DNA of 64,000 bases from Streptomyces sp. CoH27 (GCF_020181035.1 NZ_JAIQYY010000018.1:78557-142556), one strand, 5' to 3'. Positions 1 to 8,867 are shown, counted from the stretch's first letter. The notes: generated by a model from the letters alone, not told the origin. A program made the numbers and translations.

Positions 1-75
1 CACCGGTCACAGCCACCCTTGTGGATCAGGTAGGCTGGTGCTCGCACCGATCGGTGGGAGCCGGTCGGGAGCAGT

Positions 76-148
76 GCGGACGTAGCTCAGTTGGTAGAGC
101 GCAACCTTGCCAAGGTTGAGGTCGCGAGTTCGAGCCTCGTCGTCCGCT
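76..148 (+). tRNA. tRNA-Gly (anticodon GCC), copy 1
   Basis: A 73-nt cloverleaf has the acceptor pair GCGGACG/CGTCCGC, a TTGCCAA anticodon loop closed by CAACC/GGTTG, and a GTTCGAG T-loop. CCA is not encoded. An identical copy lies at 3884-3956, and the identity extends to 79 bp (71-149 and 3879-3957). Confidence 0.97.
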
Positions 149-157
149 CGGGAATGA

Positions 158-187
158 GACCCCGGTCCTTCTGGACCGGGGTCTTTT
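158..187 (+). terminator. Rho-independent terminator after tRNA-Gly copy 1
   Basis: A hairpin with an 11-bp GC-rich stem (GACCCCGGTCC/GGACCGGGGTC) and a 4-nt loop is followed by TTTT. It lies 10 nt after the tRNA. Confidence 0.85.
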
Positions 188-278
188 CGTTGCCGCCCGA
201 TGTTCCTCTGACATTTGTCATGCCGGGTGATGACATCGCGCACTGCCGAACCGCTCCGGCCGCCGGGACGCTGGCGTC

Positions 279-1214
279 ATGGACTACGACGAACACGATC
301 ACGTGATTGAGGTCACTGATCTCAAACGCGTCTACGGGGGCGGGTTCGAGGCTGTACGCGGAATCTCCTTCTCCGTCGTGCGCGGAGAGATCTTCGCCCT
401 GCTGGGTACCAATGGCGCGGGCAAGACCTCGACGGTCGAACTGCTGGAGGGGCTGGCCGCCCCCGCCGGGGGCCGGGTCCGGGTCCTCGGTCACGATCCC
501 TACCGCGAGCGGGCCGCCGTACGGCCGCGCACCGGGGTGATGCTCCAGGAGGGCGGCTTCCCGGCCGAGCTGACCGTCGCCGAGACCGCCCGGATGTGGG
601 CCGGGTGCACGAGCGGGGCGCGGCCGGAGGCCGAAGTGCTCACGCTGGTGGGGCTGAGCGGCAGGGCCGGGGTGCGGGTCAAGCAGCTCTCCGGTGGTGA
701 GCGCAGGCGGCTGGACCTCGCGCTCGCCCTGCTCGGCGACCCCGAGGTGCTCTTCCTCGACGAGCCGACGACCGGGCTCGACGCCGAAGGCCGCCGGGAC
801 ACCTGGGAGTTGGTGCGGGCGCTGCGCGACGCGGGGACGACCGTGCTGCTCACCACGCACTACCTGGAGGAGGCCGAGGGCCTCGCCGACCGGCTCGCCA
901 TCCTGCACGAGGGCCGTATCGCCGTCTCCGGGACCCCGGCCGAGGTGACCGCCGGCCGGCCCTCCCGGATGTCCTTCGAACTGCCCGACGGCTACTTCCT
1001 CGGCGATCTGCCACCACTCGCCGCCCTCGGTGTCTGCGGGCACGAGACCGAGGGGAGGGTCGTACGGCTGCGGACGACGGAACTCCAGCGGACCGCGACC
1101 GGCGTGCTGATCTGGGCCGAGCGGGCCGGGGTGGAACTGCGTGGGCTCGATGTGCGGTCGGCCTCGCTGGAAGAGGCGTTTCTGGGTATCGCGCGGGAGG
1201 GGGTGGCGGCATGA
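279..1214 (+). CDS. ABC transporter ATP-binding protein
   Basis: This is the nucleotide-binding subunit of a predicted ABC-2 type exporter. It shows a Walker A motif GTNGAGKT near residues 43-50, the signature LSGGERRR near 137, Walker B VLFLDEPTTGLD near 157-168 and the switch histidine in TTHYLEEAE. The 311-residue length and the C-terminal tail after the NBD fit the CcmA/DrrA-like class. The stop overlaps the start of the permease gene by 4 bp, so the two are translationally coupled, and a histidine kinase and response regulator follow in the same direction. The substrate cannot be told from sequence; export of a drug or of a cell-envelope-active compound is an inference from the DesK/DesR-like partner. 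Confidence 0.93.
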   Translation: MDYDEHDHVIEVTDLKRVYGGGFEAVRGISFSVVRGEIFALLGTNGAGKTSTVELLEGLAAPAGGRVRVLGHDPYRERAAVRPRTGVMLQEGGFPAELTVAETARMWAGCTSGARPEAEVLTLVGLSGRAGVRVKQLSGGERRRLDLALALLGDPEVLFLDEPTTGLDAEGRRDTWELVRALRDAGTTVLLTTHYLEEAEGLADRLAILHEGRIAVSGTPAEVTAGRPSRMSFELPDGYFLGDLPPLAALGVCGHETEGRVVRLRTTELQRTATGVLIWAERAGVELRGLDVRSASLEEAFLGIAREGVAA

Positions 1215-1990
1215 GCGGGATCGCATGGGCGCCGGCGGGCCGGCGGCTCCGGGCGCTGGCCCGCGCCGAACTCGCCCTCCTGGGGCGCAACCGCAGTGTC
1301 GTGTTCACGGCGCTCTGCCTACCGCTGCTGCTGCCGTTCAGCGTGCGGCCGGCCGTCGCGCAGCTGGACCTGGAGAAGCAGGGGCTGAGCATCGGCGCGG
1401 TGATGATGACGGCCGCGATCGGCTTCGCCTTCCTCTTCGCCGTCTACACCTCCCTGGTCAACGCCTACGTCGCCCGCCGCGAGGAACTCGTCCTCAAGCG
1501 GCTGCGCACCGGCGAACTCTCCGACGCCGAGATCCTCACCGGCACGGCCCTGCCGGCCGTCGCCCTCGGCCTCGCCCAGGCCCTACTGCTGTGCACGGGC
1601 TGCGCGGTGCTGCTGCACACCGGCGCGCCCAAGGCGCCGTACCTGACCCTGCTGGGGCTGGTGGCGGGGCTCGTGCTGAGCGCCGCGCTGGCCGCGCTCA
1701 CCTCGTCCTTCACCCGGAGCGTCGAGAGCGGCCAAGTCACCGCGCTGCCGCTGGTGTTCGTCTCGATGAGCGGCTCGGGGATCATGTTCCCCACCCAGGT
1801 CATGCCGGAGAAGCTCGCCTCCGTCTGCGAACTCCTCCCGCTGTCCCCCGCCGTCCGGCTGGTCGGCGCGGGCTGGACAGGCCAGTTGAGCGCGTACGAG
1901 GCGCTCGGCACGGTGGCGACCGCGCTGGCCTGGATCATCGTGGCGGTGTTTGCTGTACGACGGTGGTTCCGCTGGGAACCACGGCGCTGA
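1211..1990 (+). CDS. ABC-2 type transporter permease
   Basis: This membrane subunit of 259 residues has about six hydrophobic segments, beginning with VVFTALCLPLLLPF after a short positively charged cytoplasmic start (WAPAGRRLRALARAELALL), and ends in the basic tail RRWFRWEPRR. The size and layout fit ABC2_membrane family permeases that pair with the ATPase directly upstream. The start codon overlaps the ATPase stop (ATGA-type coupling). The histidine kinase starts 17 nt downstream. It is probably one half of a homodimeric permease, because no second permease gene is present. Confidence 0.9.
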   Translation: MSGIAWAPAGRRLRALARAELALLGRNRSVVFTALCLPLLLPFSVRPAVAQLDLEKQGLSIGAVMMTAAIGFAFLFAVYTSLVNAYVARREELVLKRLRTGELSDAEILTGTALPAVALGLAQALLLCTGCAVLLHTGAPKAPYLTLLGLVAGLVLSAALAALTSSFTRSVESGQVTALPLVFVSMSGSGIMFPTQVMPEKLASVCELLPLSPAVRLVGAGWTGQLSAYEALGTVATALAWIIVAVFAVRRWFRWEPRR

Positions 1991-2007
1991 CGTACGGGGG
2001 AACGTAC

Positions 2008-3249
2008 ATGGTGGGTCGGATACGGCGGTGGCAGCAGCGGCACTGGCGGGACCGGAGCAAGGCCGAGCGCGTCGAGCTGCAGAGCCTGATCACCTGGCAT
2101 GCCAGCATCTGGGTGTTCTCGCTCACCTGGCTGCTGTTCCCGCTCGTCGGCGGGCTGCACCGGCGGCCCGTGCCGATGGTCCTCGCCGGGCTGCTCGTCG
2201 CCGTGAACCTGTTGCAGTGCGCGGCCGCCGCCCGGCTGCTGCGGCCCGCGCTCGACCACTACCTCGGGCGCGCCGCCCTGGCGCCGCGCGCCCAGCGGGG
2301 CGCCGCCGTCCTGCTGGGGTCCGGGGTCGCGGTGACGGCGGCGCTGCGCGCGGTCGGCGGGGCCGACCCGGGCACCACCCCGCTCGCTCTCGGAGCCGTG
2401 CTCATCACGTTCGGGATGCTGTACGCGCTGACCGTGCCGATCCGGCGCTTCCTGGTCCGGTTCGGAGGGCTGTCGGTGCTGGTCACGGCCGCCGTCGTGG
2501 TTCCGCGCCCCACCGGTCCCGGGGTATTCGCCACCGGGCTGGTGACCGCCTTCGCCGCGGGCTTCTCCCTGATCACCGGCCGCTGCGGCGCCTGGACCCT
2601 GTCCGTGCTGTGGGAGGCGGAACGCGCCCGCGAGGTCGAGGCCCGGCTCGCCGTCGCCGAGGAGCGGCTGCGGTTCGGCCGGGATCTGCACGACGTGCTG
2701 GGGCGGAACCTGTCCGTGATCTCGCTGAAGAGCGAGCTGGCCGTCCAACTGGCCCGGCGCGGACGGCCGGAGGCGGTGGAGCAGATGATCGAGGTGCAGC
2801 GCATCGCGCAGGAGTCCCAGCGCGAGGTGCGGGCCGTCGTACGCGGCTACCGGGAGGCCGACCTCGGGGTCGAACTCGCGGGCGCGCAGGGCGTGTTGGC
2901 GGCCGCCGGGATCGACTGTGAGGTCCGTGCGGAGACGGCCGGGCTGCCCACCGAGGTGCAGTCCGCGCTCGGCTGGGTGGTGCGTGAGGCGACCACCAAC
3001 GTGCTGCGGCACGGTGACGCCGGACGGTGTGAGGTGGGGCTGCGGGTGCTGGAGGGGCGGGTAGTACTGACGGTGGAGAACGACGGTGCGGCCGGCCCGC
3101 GCGACAGCGGCGGCTCGGGGCTCGCGGGTCTGAAGGAACGGCTCGCCGCCGTGGGCGGGACGCTTCAGGCGGGGCTCGTCGGCGACCGGGACCGGTTCCG
3201 GGTGGTGGCCGATGTACCCCTGGAAACTGTGAGAGGAGTCACATCATGA
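2008..3249 (+). CDS. Two-component sensor histidine kinase, HisKA_3 type
   Basis: The ATG at 2008 is chosen because it follows the permease stop by 17 nt; the longer open frame upstream is a shadow of the ABC genes. The product of 413 residues has several N-terminal membrane segments without a large extracellular domain (ITWHASIWVFSLTWLLFPLVGG onward). The dimerisation/phosphoacceptor helix FGRDLHDVLGRNLSVISLKSELA follows, with the histidine near residue 228, and then an HATPase_c domain with an N-box (REATTNVLRHG) and a GSGLAGLKERL glycine box. This is the DesK/LiaS-like class. It overlaps the response regulator by 4 bp. The pair probably controls the adjacent ABC exporter. Confidence 0.92.
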   Translation: MVGRIRRWQQRHWRDRSKAERVELQSLITWHASIWVFSLTWLLFPLVGGLHRRPVPMVLAGLLVAVNLLQCAAAARLLRPALDHYLGRAALAPRAQRGAAVLLGSGVAVTAALRAVGGADPGTTPLALGAVLITFGMLYALTVPIRRFLVRFGGLSVLVTAAVVVPRPTGPGVFATGLVTAFAAGFSLITGRCGAWTLSVLWEAERAREVEARLAVAEERLRFGRDLHDVLGRNLSVISLKSELAVQLARRGRPEAVEQMIEVQRIAQESQREVRAVVRGYREADLGVELAGAQGVLAAAGIDCEVRAETAGLPTEVQSALGWVVREATTNVLRHGDAGRCEVGLRVLEGRVVLTVENDGAAGPRDSGGSGLAGLKERLAAVGGTLQAGLVGDRDRFRVVADVPLETVRGVTS

Positions 3250-3860
3250 GCGCGCCGGTACGGCTGTTGCTCGCCGACGACGAGCATCTGATCCGGGGCG
3301 CCCTGGCCGCGCTGCTGTCACTGGAGGACGATCTCCTCGTCGTCGCGGAGGCGGCCGACGGGCCCGAGGCGCTGGCGATGGCGCGGGCCCACGCGCCCGA
3401 CGTGGCCGTGCTCGATCTTCAGATGCCGGGCGCCGACGGTGTGAAGGTCGCCACATCCCTGCGCGCCGAGCTGCCCGGCTGCCAGGTGCTGATCGTCACC
3501 GGGCACGGGCGGCCCGGCCACCTGAAACGGGCGCTCGCGGCCGGTGTGCGCGGGTTCGTCCCGAAGACCGTCAGCGCCCAGCGGCTCGCCGAGATCATCC
3601 GTACCGTGCACGCCGGAAGCCGCTATGTGGACCCGGAGTTGGCGGCCGACGCGATCTCCGCCGGGGACTCGCCGCTGACCGCGCGGGAGGCCGAGGTGCT
3701 GGAGCTGGCCGCCGACGGAGCGCCGGTCGCGGAGATCGCCGAGCGGGCCGCGCTGTCGCCGGGGACCGTGCGGAACTACCTCTCCTCGGCCGTCACGAAG
3801 CTCGGCGCCGAGAACCGTCATGCGGCGGTGCGTCTCGCACGCGAGCGAGGTTGGGTATAG
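3246..3860 (+). CDS. Response regulator, NarL/FixJ (DesR-like) family
   Basis: This 204-residue regulator has an N-terminal receiver (acidic ADDE near 10-13, phosphoacceptor Asp57 in AVLDLQMPGADG, conserved lysine in VPKTVS). A C-terminal LuxR-type helix-turn-helix follows (PLTAREAEVLELAADG...VAEIAERAALSPGTVRNYLSSAVTKLG). Its ATG overlaps the kinase TGA. It closes a four-gene ABC/two-component operon at 279-3860. A TATAGT hexamer at 3856-3861, inside the stop region, may be the -10 of the downstream tRNA-Gly gene. Confidence 0.94.
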   Translation: MSAPVRLLLADDEHLIRGALAALLSLEDDLLVVAEAADGPEALAMARAHAPDVAVLDLQMPGADGVKVATSLRAELPGCQVLIVTGHGRPGHLKRALAAGVRGFVPKTVSAQRLAEIIRTVHAGSRYVDPELAADAISAGDSPLTAREAEVLELAADGAPVAEIAERAALSPGTVRNYLSSAVTKLGAENRHAAVRLARERGWV

Positions 3861-3883
3861 TTGCTCTCGCGCCACGGCGCAGT

Positions 3884-3956
3884 GCGGACGTAGCTCAGTT
3901 GGTAGAGCGCAACCTTGCCAAGGTTGAGGTCGCGAGTTCGAGCCTCGTCGTCCGCT
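3884..3956 (+). tRNA. tRNA-Gly (anticodon GCC), copy 2
   Basis: This is identical in all 73 nt to the copy at 76-148, with the same anticodon loop TTGCCAA and no encoded CCA. A plausible -10 element, TATAGT, lies at 3856-3861, 22 nt upstream. Confidence 0.97.
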
Positions 3957-3961
3957 CCAGC

Positions 3962-3988
3962 AAGGCCCCCGGTTCCCCGGGGGCCTTT
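3962..3988. terminator. Bidirectional terminator between tRNA-Gly and purC
   Basis: A hairpin AAGGCCCCCGG/CCGGGGGCCTT with a short loop is followed by TT on the plus strand, and on the minus strand by the tail of its A-rich 5' side. It sits between the convergent tRNA-Gly and purC genes. Confidence 0.75.
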
Positions 3989-3992
3989 TGCG

Positions 3993-4892
3993 TTACGCCC
4001 AGCTCAGGCCGGTCAGGCGCTCGTACGCCTCCACGTACTTCTGCCGGGTCTGCTGGACGACCTCCTCCTGCAGCGGCGGCGGGGGCTGCTCACTCTTCCG
4101 GTCCCAGCCGGAGGCCGCCGAGGTCAGCCAGTCCCGCACGAACTGCTTGTCGTACGACGGCTGCGCACGGCCCGGCTCCCACTGGTCGGCCGGCCAGAAG
4201 CGGGAGGAGTCCGGGGTGAGGACCTCGTCGGCGAGGACGAGGGTGTCGCCGTCGAAACCGAACTCGAACTTGGTGTCGGCCAGGATGATGCCCCGGTCGC
4301 GGGCGATGTCCCGGGCGCGGGAGTACACCGCGAGGGTGGCCTGGCGCAGCTGGGCTGCGGTGTCGGCGCCGACCTGGCGGGCGACCTCCTCGTAGGAGAC
4401 GTTCTCGTCGTGCTCGCCGACCTCGGCCTTGGTGGCCGGGGTGAAGATCGGGGCGGGCAGCTCCGAGCCGTCGACGAGCCCCTCGGGAAGGGCGAGGCCG
4501 CAGACCGTACGGGACTCGTTGTACTCCAGCAGGCCCGAGCCGGTGAGGTAGCCGCGGGCCACGCACTCGACCGGGATCATCCGCAGGGACTTGCAGATCA
4601 GGGTGCGGCCCTGCCAGTCGGCCGGGGCGCCCTCGGGCACGTCGGTGCTGATGACGTGGTTCGGGGCGAGATCACGGAGCTGGTCGAACCACCACAGGGA
4701 GAGCTGGGTGAGGACGCGGCCCTTGTCGGGGATCTCCGTGGGCAGCACCCAGTCGTAGGCGGACATGCGGTCGCTGGCGACCATCACGAGGTCGCCCGCC
4801 TCGTTCTGGTACAGCTCGCGCACCTTTCCGGTGTGCAGGTGCACCAGGCCCGGAACCTGAATCGGCTCGGGCTTTTCTACGAATCCGGACAC
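3993..4892 (-). CDS. purC: Phosphoribosylaminoimidazole-succinocarboxamide synthase
   Basis: SAICAR synthetase of de novo purine synthesis, which joins CAIR and aspartate using ATP. The 299-residue protein begins SGFVEKPEPIQVPGLVHLHTGK and contains the family motifs GKVRELY, ASDRMSAYDWVLPTEIPDKG and VECVARGYLTGSG. The GTG at 4892 is chosen because GGGGAGG lies just upstream and the family alignment begins there; the open frame runs on to 5168 without conserved sequence. purD lies about 4 kb further along the strand, separated from purC by two genes of no obvious purine function. Confidence 0.97.
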   Translation of the reverse strand: MSGFVEKPEPIQVPGLVHLHTGKVRELYQNEAGDLVMVASDRMSAYDWVLPTEIPDKGRVLTQLSLWWFDQLRDLAPNHVISTDVPEGAPADWQGRTLICKSLRMIPVECVARGYLTGSGLLEYNESRTVCGLALPEGLVDGSELPAPIFTPATKAEVGEHDENVSYEEVARQVGADTAAQLRQATLAVYSRARDIARDRGIILADTKFEFGFDGDTLVLADEVLTPDSSRFWPADQWEPGRAQPSYDKQFVRDWLTSAASGWDRKSEQPPPPLQEEVVQQTRQKYVEAYERLTGLSWA

Positions 4893-4998
4893 GGTTCCTC
4901 CCCGTGGTTCTGTCCAAGTGCCTCGATTCTCCCTTATGGGGGCGATCGGTTTCGGCCAGGGGGTCGTGGCGGGTGTCGGGTGGGTGGATCGCCGGGGG

Positions 4999-6504
4999 TC
5001 AGTCGCGTTTGCAGATGCGGTCCAGGAGATTCGCCGTGGCGCGCTGGATGCGGGGGTCCACATGCTCGGGGCGGTCCAGGGCCGGGGACCAGGCGAAGGT
5101 GCCGGAGGCGAAGACCCAGGCGCCGGACGGGGCGCGGTACAGGGAGGTCTCCTGGTGGCGCAGGGCACCGGCGGTGTCGGTGTAGGGGGAGTGGGCGAGC
5201 AGGATGCGCTCGTCGTGCTCGGGCAGCGGGGTGCGCGGGAAGTAGCGGTCGGCCTCGCCGGCGACCAGGCCGTCGATCGCGTCGCCCTCGTGCGCGCCCG
5301 TCGCCTCCCACAGCCAGTGGCCGGCGTTGCGGACGATCAGCGGGGCGGGCTCGGGCACCCGGCCCGCGTACTGGATGCCGACGAGCTGCTGCTCGGGCCG
5401 GTCGACCTCCCGCCACAGCACCGGCCTTCCGGGGCCCTTGCGCTTGCGGCAGGTCAGCAGCCGGTCCGGGTCGCCGGCCGGGGACGGGCCCAACTCGACC
5501 TGCCAGTACATGGTGTTGGCGGACAGGAAGACCAGTGAGGTGCCCCGGTCGCGGGCGTCCTCGACGGCCCGGCGCATCGGCACCGACCAGTACTCGTCGT
5601 GGCCGGGGAAGACCAGGCCCCGGTAGCGGGTGGGGTCGACGCGGCCCGCGTGCAGATCGCGGGCGTCGGCGTAGGCGAGGTCGTAGCCGTAGCGCTCGGC
5701 CCAGCGGATGAAGTCGTAGGCGTGGCCGACGTGGAGCGGGAGGCCCGCGCCCGCGTACGGCCGGTCGAAGGACACCGTGGTCGCCGCGTCGGCCTCGCCG
5801 AGCAGTCGGCCCCGCTCGTCCCAGGCGTGGTAGAGACTGGCGCCGGTGCGGCCGTCCTCCGGGTAGAGGTTGTACGCCTGCCAGGTGATGTCCGGCAGCA
5901 GCAGGAGCAGGTCGGCGGGGTGGTCGTCGCGGACCGTGAACGGCACGTGGGAGCGATAGCCGTCGACAGTGGTGAGGACGGCCACGTAGGCGCCGATGTG
6001 CCAGTGGGCGGGCACCTGCAGCCGCCAGGAGAGCCACCAGTGGTGGCAGGAGACCGTGCGGTCGGCGGTCAGCGGCGCGGGCTGGACGATGCCGGACAGC
6101 CGGGGGCTGGTGGTGATCTTCTTCGCGCCGTCGCCGCCGTAGTGGCCGATCCGGTAGATGTCGACGCTGAACTCCTGCGGCGGGTCGACCGTGACGCGGA
6201 AGTCGATCGCTTCGCCGGGGGCGACCGCGCCGGTGGAGGTGAAGCCCTTGATCTGGCGGTGCACGTCGTCGGCCGAGCGGGGGCCGGGCACCCGGGGGGC
6301 GGGGCCGGGAGCGGAGCCTGGGGCGGGGCGCACGCCGGTGGGCTGCTGCGGGCTCGGGTCGACGTACCAGGGCACGACGTGACCGGTGTCGTCGAAGTAG
6401 GTCTCACTGCCGCGCAGCCAGGGCACCGGGCCCTGGCCGAAGGGGTCCGTGACGGCGTGCGCGAGTGCTCCGGATTCCCAGCGGCGGATGTGCTCCGAGG
6501 CCAT
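4999..6504 (-). CDS. N,N-dimethylformamidase large-subunit-like protein
   Basis: This 501-residue protein resembles the C-terminal part of the DMFase large subunit (DMFA2_C family). An N-terminal beta-sandwich-like part contains IDFRVTVDPPQEFSVDIYRIGHYGGDGAKK. A Rossmann-like half follows, with ADLLLLLPDITWQAYN, GLVFPGHDEYWS and SLVFLSANTMYWQVE, all characteristic of the family. DMFase itself uses a mononuclear iron held by two tyrosines and a glutamate; I could not assign those residues here. There is no clear signal peptide. It is not obviously linked to purine synthesis although it sits between purC and purD. Amide hydrolysis is only a family-level inference, and many actinobacterial homologues are uncharacterised. 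Confidence 0.75.
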   Translation of the reverse strand: MASEHIRRWESGALAHAVTDPFGQGPVPWLRGSETYFDDTGHVVPWYVDPSPQQPTGVRPAPGSAPGPAPRVPGPRSADDVHRQIKGFTSTGAVAPGEAIDFRVTVDPPQEFSVDIYRIGHYGGDGAKKITTSPRLSGIVQPAPLTADRTVSCHHWWLSWRLQVPAHWHIGAYVAVLTTVDGYRSHVPFTVRDDHPADLLLLLPDITWQAYNLYPEDGRTGASLYHAWDERGRLLGEADAATTVSFDRPYAGAGLPLHVGHAYDFIRWAERYGYDLAYADARDLHAGRVDPTRYRGLVFPGHDEYWSVPMRRAVEDARDRGTSLVFLSANTMYWQVELGPSPAGDPDRLLTCRKRKGPGRPVLWREVDRPEQQLVGIQYAGRVPEPAPLIVRNAGHWLWEATGAHEGDAIDGLVAGEADRYFPRTPLPEHDERILLAHSPYTDTAGALRHQETSLYRAPSGAWVFASGTFAWSPALDRPEHVDPRIQRATANLLDRICKRD

Positions 6505-6543
6505 GATCGCTCCCCTCCCTCAGGTCCCCCGTGTCGTCCCTGT

Positions 6544-6700
6544 CTCGGTGGTGCTCGCTGTGCTCGGTGGTACTCGCTGTGCTCGGTGGTACTCGCTGTA
6601 CTCGGTGGTACTCGCTGTACTCGTGGTGTTTGCTTGGTACTCGCTGTGCTCGGTGACGTCTGCTGTGCTCGGTGGTATCTGCTGTGCTCACCGTGCTCGG
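6544..6700. repeat. Degenerate 19-bp tandem repeat array
   Basis: Units close to CTCGGTGGTACTCGCTGTG start at 6544, 6563, 6582 and 6601 with an exact 19-bp period. Decayed copies follow to about 6700. The array fills the gap upstream of the DMFase-like gene (6505-6836), where I see no gene. Confidence 0.85.
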
Positions 6701-6836
6701 CCGTGCTGTCGTATGTCGCACGCCTTTGCCAGATGCGTGGTCGCACCCAGCACATCACATAACGCACGCGCTCGGTCACTAGTCGTTGCGAATTGACCTG
6801 AAGTGGAAGTCAGGGCTTCCGTTCATATGACATTCG

Positions 6837-8612
6837 TCAGACGAGTCGTACGGGCTTCTCGGGGCGTATCCCGGTGGTGGCCAGCCAGTCGCGCAGCGGG
6901 CCCGGGTCCCCCTCCTCGATCAGGCTGAGCACTCTGGGCGCCAGGTCGCAGGCCCGCTCGCCGTCCAGCAGCAGGGAGGGGCCGTCCAGCCAGTCCAGGG
7001 CGGGGACCGCGCCGGCGGTGTCGACGGCGGCACAGCACACCATCGCCGTGACGTGGTCGGCGAGCAGATCGCGGCCGGTGCGCGGGGGCTGCAGCGGGAA
7101 GAGGGGCAGACAGTCGTCGTCCCACAGGGCGCTCTCGGGGCCCCGGCCCGCGCTGGTCGCGCCTCTCGGGGCGCCGGCCTCCTCGCGGGCCAGTTCGGCA
7201 CTCAGGCCGGCGGCGAGGGCGGCGCTGCGCTCGGTGCCGGGGTCCGTGTCCTCGTCGTCCTCGTACATGCCCTCAAGGGGCGCCTCCTCGGCCGCGCTGG
7301 GGGACTGGTGCGGCATGACGGCGGACGGCTCGGCGAGGTGGTCCAGGACGCGGGCCAGGGTGGGGCCGCCGGGGTCGGGGGCCATGGGGTCGACGGCGGG
7401 GCGCACGCCCAGGGAGTCCAGGACGCGGTGCAGCCGGGCCGCCTCGGCGCGCCAGGTGCGGTCCACGACCTCTTCCGGATACGCCTGCCAGTCCACCGGC
7501 GCCCAGTCGGGGCCGGGCTCGGCGGGGCCGCCGTGGAAGAGACGGGCGGCGAGCAGCGAGGTGGCCTCGTCCACCACGCCGGGCTCCTCCAGCAGATCGC
7601 AGGCCGGACGCTCGCCGAGCCGGGAGGCGAAGCCCTCGGCCAGCCGGTCGCGCCGGGACAGCTCGGTGAGCGCCGCGACCACGCCCGCGTCCAGCCGGGA
7701 CGGCCAGCGGCCCATGCGCCAGGCCGGCAGCGCGACCCGGGTCAGCAGCCGGTCCCAGCCGGCGTAGGCGAGGCCGACCTGCTCCTGGGCGACGATCCTC
7801 AGGCCGTAGTCCACCGCCTGGGCCCGCTCGGCCGCGGCCGCCGCGACCCCGCGCTCCATCTGCGTCGCGTGCTCCCGGCAGCCGCGCAGCAGAAGCCCGG
7901 CCACCCAGCCGAGCGCCGCACACGCCACCCGGGCCAGCGGGCCGCGGCCGGGCGCCGAGGCGACCGCGAGCGCCGCGTCCAGCCCGCGCACGAATCGCCG
8001 CGCGGCCGCTATGTCGGGGTGCGCCGAAGGTCCCGTACCGGCGACGACCGGGGCGAGGACGGCGCGCAGTTCGCCGACGCGCATCCACCACAGGAACGGG
8101 GAGCCGATCACGAGGACCGGCGCGACCGGCGTACGGCGGTGGGCCGGGGAGCCGTGGGGTCCCGCTATCTCGTCGGGCGCCGAGCGGGCCGGCGGGCCGT
8201 GGGCCGCGTGCGTACGGTCCTCCAGCCAGCTGTCGCAGTCCGGGGTGAGCGCCACGGCCGAGGGGGCCGGGACGTCCAGCCGGTCGGCGAGGTCGCGCAC
8301 CATCCGGTACAGGTCCGGGGCGGACTCCTCCGGGACCGGCACCGTGGGCGTCGTGGCGGGACGGGCGCGGGCCACGACCAGGGCGACGGCGGCGGCGGCC
8401 GGCAGCACCAGCAGGGCGAGCGCACTCACCGCGATCCGGGCGGCGTCCCAGCCGGGGCCGACCAGATGACCCGTGGAGCCGCCGACCAGCAGGATCACCG
8501 CGACGCCCGCGGGCAGCAGGGCCGCGGCCAGCGCCCGGCCCCGGACCCGCAGGACGGCCAGCGCCCGGGAGCGCGCGGCCTGCGCGCCCGCCTCCACACC
8601 GATTCCGCTCAC
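6837..8612 (-). CDS. Membrane protein with degenerate M48-type peptidase domain
   Basis: This 591-residue protein has two N-terminal membrane segments (about 31-50 and 60-81). They lead into a region laid out like M48/HtpX peptidases: DLYRMVRDLADRLDVPAPSAV near 100-120 and LVIGSPFLWWMRVGELRAVLAPVVAGTG near 167-194. In active M48 enzymes the last segment ends in the zinc motif HExxH after ELRAVLA; here it reads PVVAG, so the zinc ligands are missing. The C-terminal half (from about 330) is unique and acidic, without recognised domains. A pseudopeptidase or scaffold role is inferred. It lies between purD and the DMFase-like gene, in the same direction. Confidence 0.7.
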   Translation of the reverse strand: MSGIGVEAGAQAARSRALAVLRVRGRALAAALLPAGVAVILLVGGSTGHLVGPGWDAARIAVSALALLVLPAAAAVALVVARARPATTPTVPVPEESAPDLYRMVRDLADRLDVPAPSAVALTPDCDSWLEDRTHAAHGPPARSAPDEIAGPHGSPAHRRTPVAPVLVIGSPFLWWMRVGELRAVLAPVVAGTGPSAHPDIAAARRFVRGLDAALAVASAPGRGPLARVACAALGWVAGLLLRGCREHATQMERGVAAAAAERAQAVDYGLRIVAQEQVGLAYAGWDRLLTRVALPAWRMGRWPSRLDAGVVAALTELSRRDRLAEGFASRLGERPACDLLEEPGVVDEATSLLAARLFHGGPAEPGPDWAPVDWQAYPEEVVDRTWRAEAARLHRVLDSLGVRPAVDPMAPDPGGPTLARVLDHLAEPSAVMPHQSPSAAEEAPLEGMYEDDEDTDPGTERSAALAAGLSAELAREEAGAPRGATSAGRGPESALWDDDCLPLFPLQPPRTGRDLLADHVTAMVCCAAVDTAGAVPALDWLDGPSLLLDGERACDLAPRVLSLIEEGDPGPLRDWLATTGIRPEKPVRLV

Positions 8613-8838
8613 GTGCCGACCTCACCCCCTCGCTGCCGTTGCCGTGCTTGCCTGGTGGTGCTCACTCCCCCACTGTGGCACCCGCCACTGACATCGCAAT
8701 GCCGGTGGGCCAAGTGCCGGAACGTCCGGAAGGCTTGCGCGGCACCCTAGTTGGGGCCCCGGTCCGCGTCATCCATATGGGCGATTGCTCACTCGATGGA
8801 ATGGCTTTGGTCAGAGGTGGGTGACAGACAGCAAGGAT

Positions 8839-8867
8839 CAGGCCCCGGATCGTGGATCCGGGGCCTG
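8839..8867 (-). terminator. Terminator hairpin after purD
   Basis: A perfect 13-bp stem (CAGGCCCCGGATC/GATCCGGGGCCTG) with a 3-nt loop lies 18 bp beyond the purD stop. It has no strong U-tract. Confidence 0.7.

Noticed and set aside
279..3860. Lantibiotic or bacteriocin immunity locus
   Set aside because: There is no precursor peptide, modification enzyme or immunity lipoprotein nearby; an exporter with a DesK-like system is the safer reading.
76..3956. Integrated element with tRNA-Gly attachment sites
   Set aside because: No integrase, excisionase or phage genes lie between the repeats, and the cassette looks like ordinary chromosomal genes. Kept only as a repeat observation.
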